A stretch of DNA of 16,584 nucleotides, taken from JBHENW01 sp046261875. Lineage in GTDB: Bacteria > Acidobacteriota > Thermoanaerobaculia > UBA5066 > Gp7-AA6. Made by a program: the position numbers and the translations under genes. Below the pieces are notes generated by a model. The model was not told where the DNA came from. It was given only the letters and a program-made list of their open reading frames with translations, and searched no databases. Positions 6,592 to 12,419 of this stretch are shown here, piece after piece. The stretch's first letter is position 1, and the number at the start of each line of letters is the position of its first letter. The DNA is taken from the NCBI GenBank assembly GCA_046261875.1, contig JBHENW010000128.1, forward strand, positions 1 through 16,584. Reading direction: 5' to 3'.

Positions 6592-7725
6592 TCAGGCCTT
6601 CTTCCGGGGATCGCGCCTGAAGAGATAGGCCGAGTCGACCAGGCGGGCGCCGGCCCCGTCCGCCACGGCGAAACGGGAGGGCACGAGGCGGTCCCGGCCG
6701 TCGTGGGAGCCGTTCCATACCGCCGCCCCGGCGTACTCCCCCTTCTTGTTGATGGCGTAGAAGTTGATGTTGAAGTCGGGGCGGCCCTGCTTGTCTTTCT
6801 TGTCCTTCGCCATCGCCACGATGCGCTGGAGCGTCTGGAGCGCCGCCTCTTCCGGGGACTTTCCCTGCCGCATGAGTTCGACGACCGTGTGTGAGCCGCA
6901 GGAGCGCAGGTTGCCTTCCCCCCATCCCGTCGAGCCGCACGCGCCGACTTCGCCGTCCACGTAGAGGCCCGCCCCGATGACCGGGGAGTCGCCCAGCCGC
7001 CCCGGGATCTTGAAGAAGAGCCCGGAGGTCGTCGTGGTGCCGACGAGATCGCCCCCGGCGGTCAGCGCGCTGCAATGGATCGTCCCCTGCGGGCGGAAGT
7101 CGTCCACGCCGTACTTGTCGATGTACCACCGGATGTCGGGGTCCCGCTCCTCTTCGTTGCCGGCTTCGATCCAGTCGTCTCCCCGCGACAGCTTCTGCTT
7201 CCAGTACAGCCAGATCTTCCGGGAGCGTTCGGTGAGGAGGTTCTCTTCCGCCAATCCCATGGACCGCGCGAACTGGAGCGCGCCCTCACCGACGATGAAG
7301 ACGCGGTTCGTGCGCTCCATCACGAGGCGCGCGACCTTCGAAGGGTTCTTGATCTTCTCCAGCGCCCCGACCGCGCCGCACTTCATCGTCCGGCCGTCCA
7401 TGACCGACGCGTCGAGCTGGACGATCCCCTCTTCGTTCGGTATTCCGCCATAACCGACCGTCACATCGTCCGGATCGTCCTCGACGAGGTTGACGCCGGC
7501 GATCACGGCGTCGAGAGGATCTCCGCCGCCGCGGATGATCTCGTGGGCGCGCCGGACGCAGTTCAACCCGCCGGACTTCTTCTCGTCGATCACGTTGGCG
7601 GACGCGATGACGATCGGGACAACACCCGTCCGCGGCTTCCCCGAGGGAACGGCCTGGGCTGCGAGAGGAATGAGGGCCGCGCCCCGGATCAGGTCGCGGC
7701 GCGTCGGGCGCGTCGGGCGCGTCAC
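6592..7725 (-). CDS. Tat-exported glycosylasparaginase / isoaspartyl peptidase-type N-terminal nucleophile hydrolase
   Basis: This is a 377-residue Ntn-hydrolase. The twin-arginine leader is TRRDLIRGAALIPLAAQAVP (8-27), indicating export in folded form. The core matches bacterial and animal N4-(beta-N-acetylglucosaminyl)asparaginase: GYGGIPNEEGIVQLDASVMDG (substrate region), then the autocleavage site at Gly214-Thr215 (QGTIHCSA), and KIPGRLGDSPVIGAGLYVD downstream. Thr215 should become the nucleophile after self-processing. The residue before Thr is Gly, as in plant-type asparaginases, rather than the Asp usual in glycosylasparaginases. The expected activity is hydrolysis of the amide of asparagine derivatives in the periplasm. 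GTG 7723-7725 follows the receiver-like gene stop by 6 nt, so the two are co-translated. A 9-nt repeat encodes the Thr-Arg-Pro run in the leader. Confidence 0.88.
   Translation of the reverse strand: MTRPTRPTRRDLIRGAALIPLAAQAVPSGKPRTGVVPIVIASANVIDEKKSGGLNCVRRAHEIIRGGGDPLDAVIAGVNLVEDDPDDVTVGYGGIPNEEGIVQLDASVMDGRTMKCGAVGALEKIKNPSKVARLVMERTNRVFIVGEGALQFARSMGLAEENLLTERSRKIWLYWKQKLSRGDDWIEAGNEEERDPDIRWYIDKYGVDDFRPQGTIHCSALTAGGDLVGTTTTSGLFFKIPGRLGDSPVIGAGLYVDGEVGACGSTGWGEGNLRSCGSHTVVELMRQGKSPEEAALQTLQRIVAMAKDKKDKQGRPDFNINFYAINKKGEYAGAAVWNGSHDGRDRLVPSRFAVADGAGARLVDSAYLFRRDPRKKA
7700..7724 (-). repeat. 9-nt tandem repeat in the Tat leader coding region
   Basis: On the plus strand the unit GCGCGTCGG/GCGCGTCAC repeats nearly three times. 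It encodes Thr-Arg-Pro, Thr-Arg-Pro, Thr-Arg-Arg at the very start of the asparaginase-type protein. The unit is a multiple of three, so copy-number change would lengthen or shorten the basic n-region without breaking the frame. Confidence 0.55.
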
Positions 7726-7731
7726 TCGCCT

Positions 7732-8142
7732 CTACTCGTCGGGCAGCTCGGGCTCTTCCTGGACGTCGCGCTTCGTTCCGGGGGCGACGAGATCCATCAT
7801 GAGGTCGGGAAGGTTTTCGGAGAATTCGCTGCGCGGAAGAACCTGCGTGACGCCGGCCGAGGCGGCCTGGCTCGCGAGCTCCCGGTCCACGTGCGACAGA
7901 AACCCCACGATCGGCAGCTGCGGCCTCCCGGTCGCCGCGCGGAGCCGGCGGACGGCCGCGAGGGGCTCGCCGTTGGCGGTCAGGTCGAGGATGATCCCCG
8001 CCGTCGCGGGGTCCGACGCCGCTTCGCCGAGGGACTTCGCATCGGAGAAGCGCACCGGCACGTTGAGGTGGCGAGCGGTCGTCTCGATCTTCGACCGGAA
8101 GAAGAGGTCTTCCACGCAGGCGACGATGGTTTTCTGGGTCAC
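7732..8142 (-). CDS. Degenerate receiver-domain (CheY-like) protein
   Basis: This is a single-domain 136-residue protein with the alternating hydrophobic pattern of a response-regulator receiver. Strand 1 TIVACVEDLFF supplies an acidic pair (Glu11-Asp12), strand 3 AGIILDL places Asp53 at the phosphoacceptor position, strand 4 is LPIVGFLSH, and strand 5 is VTQVLPRSEF. The Lys normally conserved in strand 5 is replaced by Arg and the Thr/Ser position after strand 4 is changed, so phosphorylation chemistry may be impaired. The C-terminus is an acidic tail without a DNA-binding domain. It could work by protein-protein contact. GTG 8140-8142 lies 9 nt after a TACAAT -10 element, giving a near-leaderless mRNA. 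The asparaginase-type gene follows after 6 nt. Confidence 0.68.
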   Translation of the reverse strand: MTQKTIVACVEDLFFRSKIETTARHLNVPVRFSDAKSLGEAASDPATAGIILDLTANGEPLAAVRRLRAATGRPQLPIVGFLSHVDRELASQAASAGVTQVLPRSEFSENLPDLMMDLVAPGTKRDVQEEPELPDE

Positions 8143-8151
8143 GGCGGAGGG

Positions 8152-8157
8152 ATTGTA
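8152..8157 (-). promoter_or_regulatory. -10 element, near-leaderless, for receiver-asparaginase unit
   Basis: On the minus strand the sequence reads GTATACAATCCCTCCGCC and then GTG. The hexamer TACAAT ends 9 nt before the start codon, so transcription would begin about 3 nt upstream of GTG. It separates this unit from the porin gene 24 nt upstream. No Shine-Dalgarno is present. Confidence 0.5.
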
Positions 8158-8166
8158 TACGCAGGT

Positions 8167-9261
8167 CTAGAACATCTTCACCAGATCCACCGTGTAGCGA
8201 TTGAGCCACCGGGGCAGGTCCAGGCGTCTCTGGAACATCACCGCGCCCTGGACGAAGACGCGCGGCAGGACCGTGAACCCGACGCCGACGCGGTGGCCCC
8301 GGTACCAGGAGTGAAACCACCAGTCGTCGGTGTTGTAGGCGCCCACGACCGCGTCGCGCTCGACGTACTGGAAGGTGTAGAAGGTGCGCCACTGGCCCGG
8401 CGTGCCGAGCTGGCCGACGGCGAGGCTTCCTTCGAAGGCGTCCTTCTCGTCGGTGACCGCTCCGAAGTTCCGTGAAACGTCGGCGGAGACCTGGACGGGG
8501 ATCGCCCCGGCGGTCCAACGCAGCCGCGCCAGGAGGTCGAGGATCCGGAAGTCCGAGGCGTACTCCCGGACGCCGTCTCGAATCACGACGTTGTTCTGCC
8601 GGATGTAGTGCGCTTTGAGCTCGTCGAGCTCGAAGTGCCAGTAACCGGCCGCAACTTCCCAGGCGAAGGGCTGCGCGTCGCGGGTCCAAAGGACCTGGCC
8701 GACGCCGATACGCGTCCGATCACCCTCACGCTGCGGCCCGTAGAAACCGGCGCCGGAAAAAGAGAGCGCGCCGTCGCCGGCCCGGGTCGTGAAAGACACG
8801 GCGGCGCCCGGAGTCTGGATGTCCCGGTCCCACATCATCTCCGTCGCCGCGAGCGGCATGCCGAAGCTGCCCGCCCGCAGCGTCCAGGATCCGGGCCGCG
8901 CTTCGACGTAATACCGCTCGATCGACGCCCCGTTCGATCGGTAGTTGTCGAAGTTCAGGGCGTTCAGATCGACGCCGTTCTCGACGTTCTCGTCGGTGCT
9001 CAACGTTCCGATCCCGCGGACCCCGACCTTGAAGCGGTCGGAGAACTCGAGCGCGAGCTCGGGGCGGAACTCGAAACGACCGCGCTCGACATCCGCCCGG
9101 TTGAGCTTCGTGATCTTGTCGTACCGCGCCAGCGCGTCCCAGCGGAAGGTCAGCTTCGGCTTCGCCGGCTCCTCGAAATACTCCTCCTCCTGCGCCCGGA
9201 GGATCTCCGCCAAGCCGGCGAGAGCCAGCAAGACGAGAGTATTCCGCGTCTTTCGGCTCAC
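8167..9261 (-). CDS. Putative outer-membrane porin
   Basis: This is a 364-residue beta-barrel candidate. A signal peptide covers residues 1 to about 23 (TLVLLALAGLAEILRA-Q). Repeated amphipathic strands follow, such as GRFEFRPELALEFSDRFKVGVRGIGTL, SIERYYVEARPGSWTLRAGSFGMPL, WEVAAGYWHFELDELKAHY and RVGVGFTVLPRVFVQGAVMFQRR. The last residue is Phe (VDLVKMF), the usual signal for barrel assembly. It resembles the 'putative porin' families of Gram-negative bacteria; substrate specificity is unknown. GTG 9259-9261 is chosen because it precedes the leader directly. It follows the kinase stop by 18 nt and is probably the last gene of the cupredoxin-kinase-porin operon. Confidence 0.75.
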   Translation of the reverse strand: MSRKTRNTLVLLALAGLAEILRAQEEEYFEEPAKPKLTFRWDALARYDKITKLNRADVERGRFEFRPELALEFSDRFKVGVRGIGTLSTDENVENGVDLNALNFDNYRSNGASIERYYVEARPGSWTLRAGSFGMPLAATEMMWDRDIQTPGAAVSFTTRAGDGALSFSGAGFYGPQREGDRTRIGVGQVLWTRDAQPFAWEVAAGYWHFELDELKAHYIRQNNVVIRDGVREYASDFRILDLLARLRWTAGAIPVQVSADVSRNFGAVTDEKDAFEGSLAVGQLGTPGQWRTFYTFQYVERDAVVGAYNTDDWWFHSWYRGHRVGVGFTVLPRVFVQGAVMFQRRLDLPRWLNRYTVDLVKMF

Positions 9262-9264
9262 GTT

Positions 9265-9284
9265 TTTACGGTTTACGGTTTACG
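9265..9284. repeat. Tandem TTTACGG repeat
   Basis: The plus strand reads TTTACGG, TTTACGG, TTTACG without interruption. The array spans the kinase-porin gap and supplies the kinase TAA stop codon (9280-9282). It is AT-richer than its surroundings. Confidence 0.7.
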
Positions 9285-11394
9285 CCGTGACGCGCGTCAG
9301 AGCCTCGTACAGCTCGTTGACGGACGGGTACCGGTCGTCGGGAGCCTTCTGCATGCACCGGAGAATGATCGCCGATATCCGCGGGTCGAGCTTCGGGTTC
9401 TTCGTCTGCGGGGGAGGGGGCTTCTCCTGGACGTGCTTCAAAACGACCGCCAGGGGACTGTCCCCCTCGAAGGGAAGGGATCCCGTGAAGATCTCGTAGA
9501 GTACGACGCCGGTCGAGTAGATGTCCGAACGGAAGTCCAGCGGGACGCCGCGGGCCTGCTCCGGAGACATGTAGTCCGGGGTCCCGACGACCGTTCCGGT
9601 CGCGGTCATTCCGCGATCCTGCGTCAGGCGCGCGATGCCGAAGTCCATGATCTTCAGCCCGCCCGCCGGGTCGATGATGATGTTCTGCGGCTTGATGTCG
9701 CGGTGGATCACGCCGACCTCGTGGGCGGCCGCGAGCCCCGCGCACATCTGCTTGGAGATCTGCAGCGCGACAGGAATCGGCAGCAGCTGGTCCTGTTCGA
9801 CGAGGTGCTTCAGCGTGATCCCCTTGACGAACTCCATCGAGAGGTACTTCAGGCCGTTGCTCTCGCCGAGGTCGTGGGTGCGGAGGATGTTGGGGTGGGT
9901 GATCCTCCGAGCCAGGCGGATCTCCTGCTTGAACCGGTCGAGCAGCGTCGCATCCGCGGAGAGGGCTTCGCTGCGCAGCGTCTTGATGGCGACGATGTCG
10001 TCGAGGTCGCGGTCGTGCGCCCGGTAGACGATCCCCATCCCGCCTTTTCCGAGGACCGACTGGATCTCGTACCGGGAGGCGAAGAGCATGCCGACCTGCG
10101 GCTCTCCGGTCCGGGAGGTGACGCCTTCTCCGCCGGCCGTGAGCGGCCGGGCGATGGTTTCCGCCTCGCCGCCCATGGTCAACGCGAGGGAAGCGACGTA
10201 CTTCTCCAGCGCGTCTTTTTCCTTGAGCTCCTCGACCATCGCCCGAAAAGAGCGGGCGAGGATCCCGATCTCGTCCTTGGACTCGAGGGGCAGGTCCTTG
10301 ACTTCCAGGTTGCCCACGCGGACCGCCTCGGTGGCCCGCACGAGCCGCCCGACGGGATCCGTGATGCGTCGCGCCAGCAGAAAGGAGAGGAGAAACGCGA
10401 CGACGAGCGCCGCGAGACCCACCAGCACCTGGATGTTCTGGATCTGCCGGAACGCCGCGAGCTCGGCCTCCCGGCTGCGGAGGGCCACGGCGGCGCCCAC
10501 GAGCTGGTCCGTGGAGGAGCGCAGGGGAAGAAAGTAGGCGAGGTACGTGTCGCGGCCGAGGTCGAGCGCGAGCGGGCCGATCGTACGGCCCTGCCGCAGC
10601 ACGGCGCGCGTCAGCTCCGGCCGGGAGCCGACGGCGCGCAGCACCTCCTCCGAGGCTTCCTCCATGGTGGAAGCGGCCAGGACGGGACGCGGCGTCTGGG
10701 AGGCCTCTCCGGGATCCGCGAGGAAGACGACCTGGGTGTTTATCAGGCGCTTCAAGTTGCGGGCGACGTCGTCGTTGATCTGGAAGGCGGCGGCAATGAC
10801 GCCGACGATCCGGCTGCCCCCCTCGAGCACGGGAGCGGCAACGACGTGGTAGAGCTTCCGGCTCGAGAGCCAGATCCCGCGGGTCTGCTCCCCTTCGAGG
10901 GCTCCGGAGATCGTCGGAACGGAGGAGAGGTCGGCCGTGTACCCGAGAGGCCGGTCGGTGCGCGCGACGACACGTCCCTGCAAGTCCGACGCGAGGAGGA
11001 AATCGGCGCGCGCGTTGGAGGCCTGCTCCGCCTTGAGCGTGTCGAGGATCGTCGAGGCGTCGGTCTCCGTCAGCAGGGAAATGATCCCCGGGTTGTTGAC
11101 GATGACCGCGAGAGAGCGATGGAGGTCCTCGTACCGGCCCTCCTGGAACGATTCCCACGCGGGTCCCGCCTTCTTCAGGTCCTCGTCGATTTTCGCGTCC
11201 GCCACGCTCCGCGCGCGGTAGGCGGCGATGGCGATCGCCCCGCCCACGGCGATCAGGATGAGCAACGCCGCCGCCGCGAACACCTTGAGGGTCAGGGAAA
11301 ACCGGGGGGGCTGCGGAGGCGGAAGCTTCAGGCCGACGCCGCGCACCGGCGGGCCGGTCAGCGTCGGCTGAGCCGCCCGCTCAGTAGCGCTCAT
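9280..11394 (-). CDS. Membrane Ser/Thr protein kinase with extracytoplasmic sensor and HAMP domain
   Basis: This is a 704-residue Hanks-type kinase with chemoreceptor-like input. Domain order: a short Pro-rich cytoplasmic tail; TM1 about 36-58; an extracytoplasmic sensor about 60-320, probably Cache-like; TM2 about 321-342; HAMP 343-396 (ITDPVGRLVRATEAV...SKDEIGILARSFRAM); a linker; and a C-terminal kinase 442-700. Kinase landmarks are the glycine loop GKGGMG (449-454), Lys471 (VAIKTL), HRDIKPQN (His564, Asp566, Asn571), DFG (Asp584) and GTPDYMSPEQ (604-613). All catalytic residues are intact. It should couple a periplasmic signal to phosphorylation of cytoplasmic targets; neither ligand nor substrate is known. 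ATG 11392-11394 overlaps the upstream cupredoxin-like gene by 14 bp. Most bacterial Hanks kinases place the sensor C-terminal, so this N-terminal HAMP-linked layout is a distinct arrangement. Confidence 0.93.
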   Translation of the reverse strand: MSATERAAQPTLTGPPVRGVGLKLPPPQPPRFSLTLKVFAAAALLILIAVGGAIAIAAYRARSVADAKIDEDLKKAGPAWESFQEGRYEDLHRSLAVIVNNPGIISLLTETDASTILDTLKAEQASNARADFLLASDLQGRVVARTDRPLGYTADLSSVPTISGALEGEQTRGIWLSSRKLYHVVAAPVLEGGSRIVGVIAAAFQINDDVARNLKRLINTQVVFLADPGEASQTPRPVLAASTMEEASEEVLRAVGSRPELTRAVLRQGRTIGPLALDLGRDTYLAYFLPLRSSTDQLVGAAVALRSREAELAAFRQIQNIQVLVGLAALVVAFLLSFLLARRITDPVGRLVRATEAVRVGNLEVKDLPLESKDEIGILARSFRAMVEELKEKDALEKYVASLALTMGGEAETIARPLTAGGEGVTSRTGEPQVGMLFASRYEIQSVLGKGGMGIVYRAHDRDLDDIVAIKTLRSEALSADATLLDRFKQEIRLARRITHPNILRTHDLGESNGLKYLSMEFVKGITLKHLVEQDQLLPIPVALQISKQMCAGLAAAHEVGVIHRDIKPQNIIIDPAGGLKIMDFGIARLTQDRGMTATGTVVGTPDYMSPEQARGVPLDFRSDIYSTGVVLYEIFTGSLPFEGDSPLAVVLKHVQEKPPPPQTKNPKLDPRISAIILRCMQKAPDDRYPSVNELYEALTRVTA

Positions 11395-12058
11395 CGTCCA
11401 GCCCCGCCTGCGGTGGATAGTCCTTGCCGTACTTGTTCTTGTGCGGGGCGGGACGGAAGCCCGAGACGTCGAGACGCAGAGCGACCGGGGAGTCGTTGCC
11501 CGGCCGCACGGCCACGGTCGTCTGCGACGCGCCGGCCTCCTCGTGCCAGGAGCGGAGGGTGTACGTCCCGGGCGGGACGTTGGCGAGGCGGAAGCTCCCG
11601 TCGGGGCCGGTCACGGCCGAGACGTCGGAATCCACGACCATGACGAAACCCACCATCTGCGGGTGGATGTTGCAGTAGACGCGGACGAGCCCCGGCGCGT
11701 CGAACCGGCGCGTTTTGGACGTGCCGCTGCGATAGAGGCCCAGGTCGAACCGGTTCGGTCCGGAGACGGAGAAGACGTTGTGGAAGATCGGATCGCTGTT
11801 GGGGAACTCGACGCCCGCTTCGCGGGGGACGACCACCACGCGCGGCGTGAAGGTCTTCTTCGCGCTCTCCATCTGACCCAGCACGGCGCCGCCGGCCGAC
11901 TGCTTGACGCGCACCCCCTCGAGCCAGACTGCGACATTGGAGGCGTCCGCGCGCGAGACGCCGTTCTTCAGGAGGGTGACCCGGCCCGATACAGTCCCGC
12001 TCGGGGAAGGGGACAGCAGGAGCAGGGGGAGGAGAAATGCCGCAACCTGGCGCCACAT
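11381..12058 (-). CDS. Secreted cupredoxin-like protein with carboxypeptidase regulatory-like domain
   Basis: This is a 225-residue protein with a signal peptide (MWRQVAAFLLPLLLLSPSPS). The plastocyanin-like part has SDPIFHNVFSVS (His93) and VYCNIHPQMVG (Cys129, His132, Met135), the His-Cys-His-Met set of a type 1 copper site. C-terminal to it a transthyretin/CarboxypepD_reg-like module (about 145-198) reads VTGPDGSFRLANVPPGTYTLRSWHEEAG. Similar proteins are annotated as methylamine-utilisation-like or plastocyanin-like periplasmic proteins; electron transfer or copper binding is inferred, not shown. ATG 12056-12058 begins the leader. A TATGAT -10 element lies 11 nt upstream and there is no Shine-Dalgarno. 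It is the first gene of a likely operon with the kinase and porin, divergent from the selenoprotein gene across 43 bp. Confidence 0.8.
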   Translation of the reverse strand: MWRQVAAFLLPLLLLSPSPSGTVSGRVTLLKNGVSRADASNVAVWLEGVRVKQSAGGAVLGQMESAKKTFTPRVVVVPREAGVEFPNSDPIFHNVFSVSGPNRFDLGLYRSGTSKTRRFDAPGLVRVYCNIHPQMVGFVMVVDSDVSAVTGPDGSFRLANVPPGTYTLRSWHEEAGASQTTVAVRPGNDSPVALRLDVSGFRPAPHKNKYGKDYPPQAGLDDERY

Positions 12059-12069
12059 GCGGACGGAAA

Positions 12070-12078
12070 ATCATAGCA
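12070..12078 (-). promoter_or_regulatory. Extended -10 promoter of cupredoxin-kinase-porin operon
   Basis: On the minus strand TGCTATGAT is an extended -10 (TGn plus TATGAT at 12075-12070). The predicted start point is about 12063, leaving about 5 nt before the ATG. It is back to back with the selenoprotein -10 (12090-12095), so the two polymerase footprints overlap. Confidence 0.5.
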
Positions 12079-12089
12079 CCCGTGTGCGT

Positions 12090-12095
12090 TAACAT
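12090..12095 (+). promoter_or_regulatory. -10 element of the selenoprotein gene, leaderless
   Basis: TAACAT ends 6 nt before the ATG at 12102. With the usual 7-nt spacing, transcription would start at the A of the ATG, giving a truly leaderless mRNA. No ribosome-binding site is present. A -35 element is not obvious; the upstream DNA is the divergent operon's promoter. Confidence 0.5.
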
Positions 12096-12101
12096 CGCCG
12101 C

Positions 12102-12326
12102 ATGGTCGCCGAACCCGTCGAGATCTTCGGAAAGGACACCTGACCCTACACGACCGCGGCCCGTGAGGACTACGCGCGACGCAAAGTTCCCTTCCGATAC
12201 ATCAACGTCAAGAAGGACGCCCGAGAGCTCGACCGGATGATCCGACTCTCCGGAGGGCGGCAGGTTCCCGTCATCGTGGAGGGGGGAGAGGTGACCGTCG
12301 GCTTCGGAGGCACCTGAGGGGTCTGA
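12102..12326 (+). CDS. Glutaredoxin-like selenoprotein with two in-frame TGA (Sec) codons
   Basis: The frame encodes 74 residues if TGA at 12141-12143 (codon 14) and 12315-12317 (codon 72) are read as selenocysteine; the final TGA at 12324-12326 terminates. The N-terminus VEIFGKDT-U-PYT is a glutaredoxin active site with Sec in place of the first Cys of CPYx. FRYINVKKDARELDRMI and the cis-Pro segment GGRQVPVIVEGGE complete the thioredoxin-fold pattern, and the chain ends GFGGT-U-GV-stop. I recall a glutaredoxin-like (seleno)protein family named Uxx-star, which this tail fits. Coding character, including amino-acid pattern and third-position GC, runs unbroken across both TGAs. SECIS-like hairpins follow each TGA at 22 and 18 nt. 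The inferred role is a small cytoplasmic thiol or selenol redox protein. If the second TGA instead terminates, the product is 71 residues with one Sec. Confidence 0.85.
12159..12177 (+). promoter_or_regulatory. SECIS-like hairpin for first Sec codon
   Basis: The stem pairs GC-C-CGTG (12159-12165) with TACG-C-GC (12171-12177), with one C-C mismatch and one G-T pair. The apical loop is AGGAC (12166-12170), with G at the second position. The loop starts 22 nt after the TGA at 12141-12143. Bacterial SECIS elements lie inside the coding region just after UGA, and the well-studied E. coli fdhF loop is AGGUCU, which this resembles. The stem is short, so the call is moderate. Confidence 0.5.
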
Positions 12327-12347
12327 CGTCGCCCCGGCGGGGCGGCG
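12327..12347 (+). promoter_or_regulatory. SECIS-like hairpin for second Sec codon
   Basis: CGTCGCCCC (12327-12335) pairs with GGGGCGGCG (12339-12347): nine pairs including one G-T, with a GGC loop whose first bases are G. The loop begins 18 nt after the TGA at 12315-12317, within the range for bacterial SECIS. It starts immediately after the terminating TGA. No T-tract follows, which argues against a simple intrinsic terminator, although it could do both jobs. Confidence 0.5.
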
Positions 12348-12348
12348 C

Positions 12349-12415
12349 GGGAGTCGGAAGCCGGGAGTCGAAAACGGTCCGGCTCGACTCCCGACTCTCG
12401 ATTCCCGACTCTCGA
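12349..12415. repeat. Cluster of GGGAGTCG direct and inverted repeats
   Basis: GGGAGTCG occurs at 12349-12356 and 12363-12370, and its complement CGACTCCC at 12385-12392. Degenerate copies (CGACTCTCGAT) follow at 12392 and 12406. The arms CGGGAGTCGA (12362-12371) and TCGACTCCCG (12384-12393) form a perfect 10-bp stem with a 12-nt loop. This is an intergenic repeat element between the selenoprotein gene and the transporter promoter; it may also end the selenoprotein transcript. Confidence 0.6.
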
Positions 12416-12419
12416 TCCA

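Noticed and set aside
8608..11643. Very long plus-strand open frame opposite the porin and kinase genes
   Set aside because: It is antisense to clear porin and kinase domains. Its translation is an Arg/Glu/Asp-rich low-complexity shadow typical of GC-rich third-position bias.
12141..12143. The first TGA as a nonsense mutation making a pseudogene
   Set aside because: The TGA falls precisely at the catalytic Cys position, a second TGA occurs in a conserved-looking tail, coding character continues after both, and hairpins follow each. Random decay would not be expected to give this combination.
12327..12347. The stem after the selenoprotein gene as a plain intrinsic terminator
   Set aside because: No T-tract follows, and its distance from the in-frame TGA fits a SECIS element better. 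A dual role remains possible.
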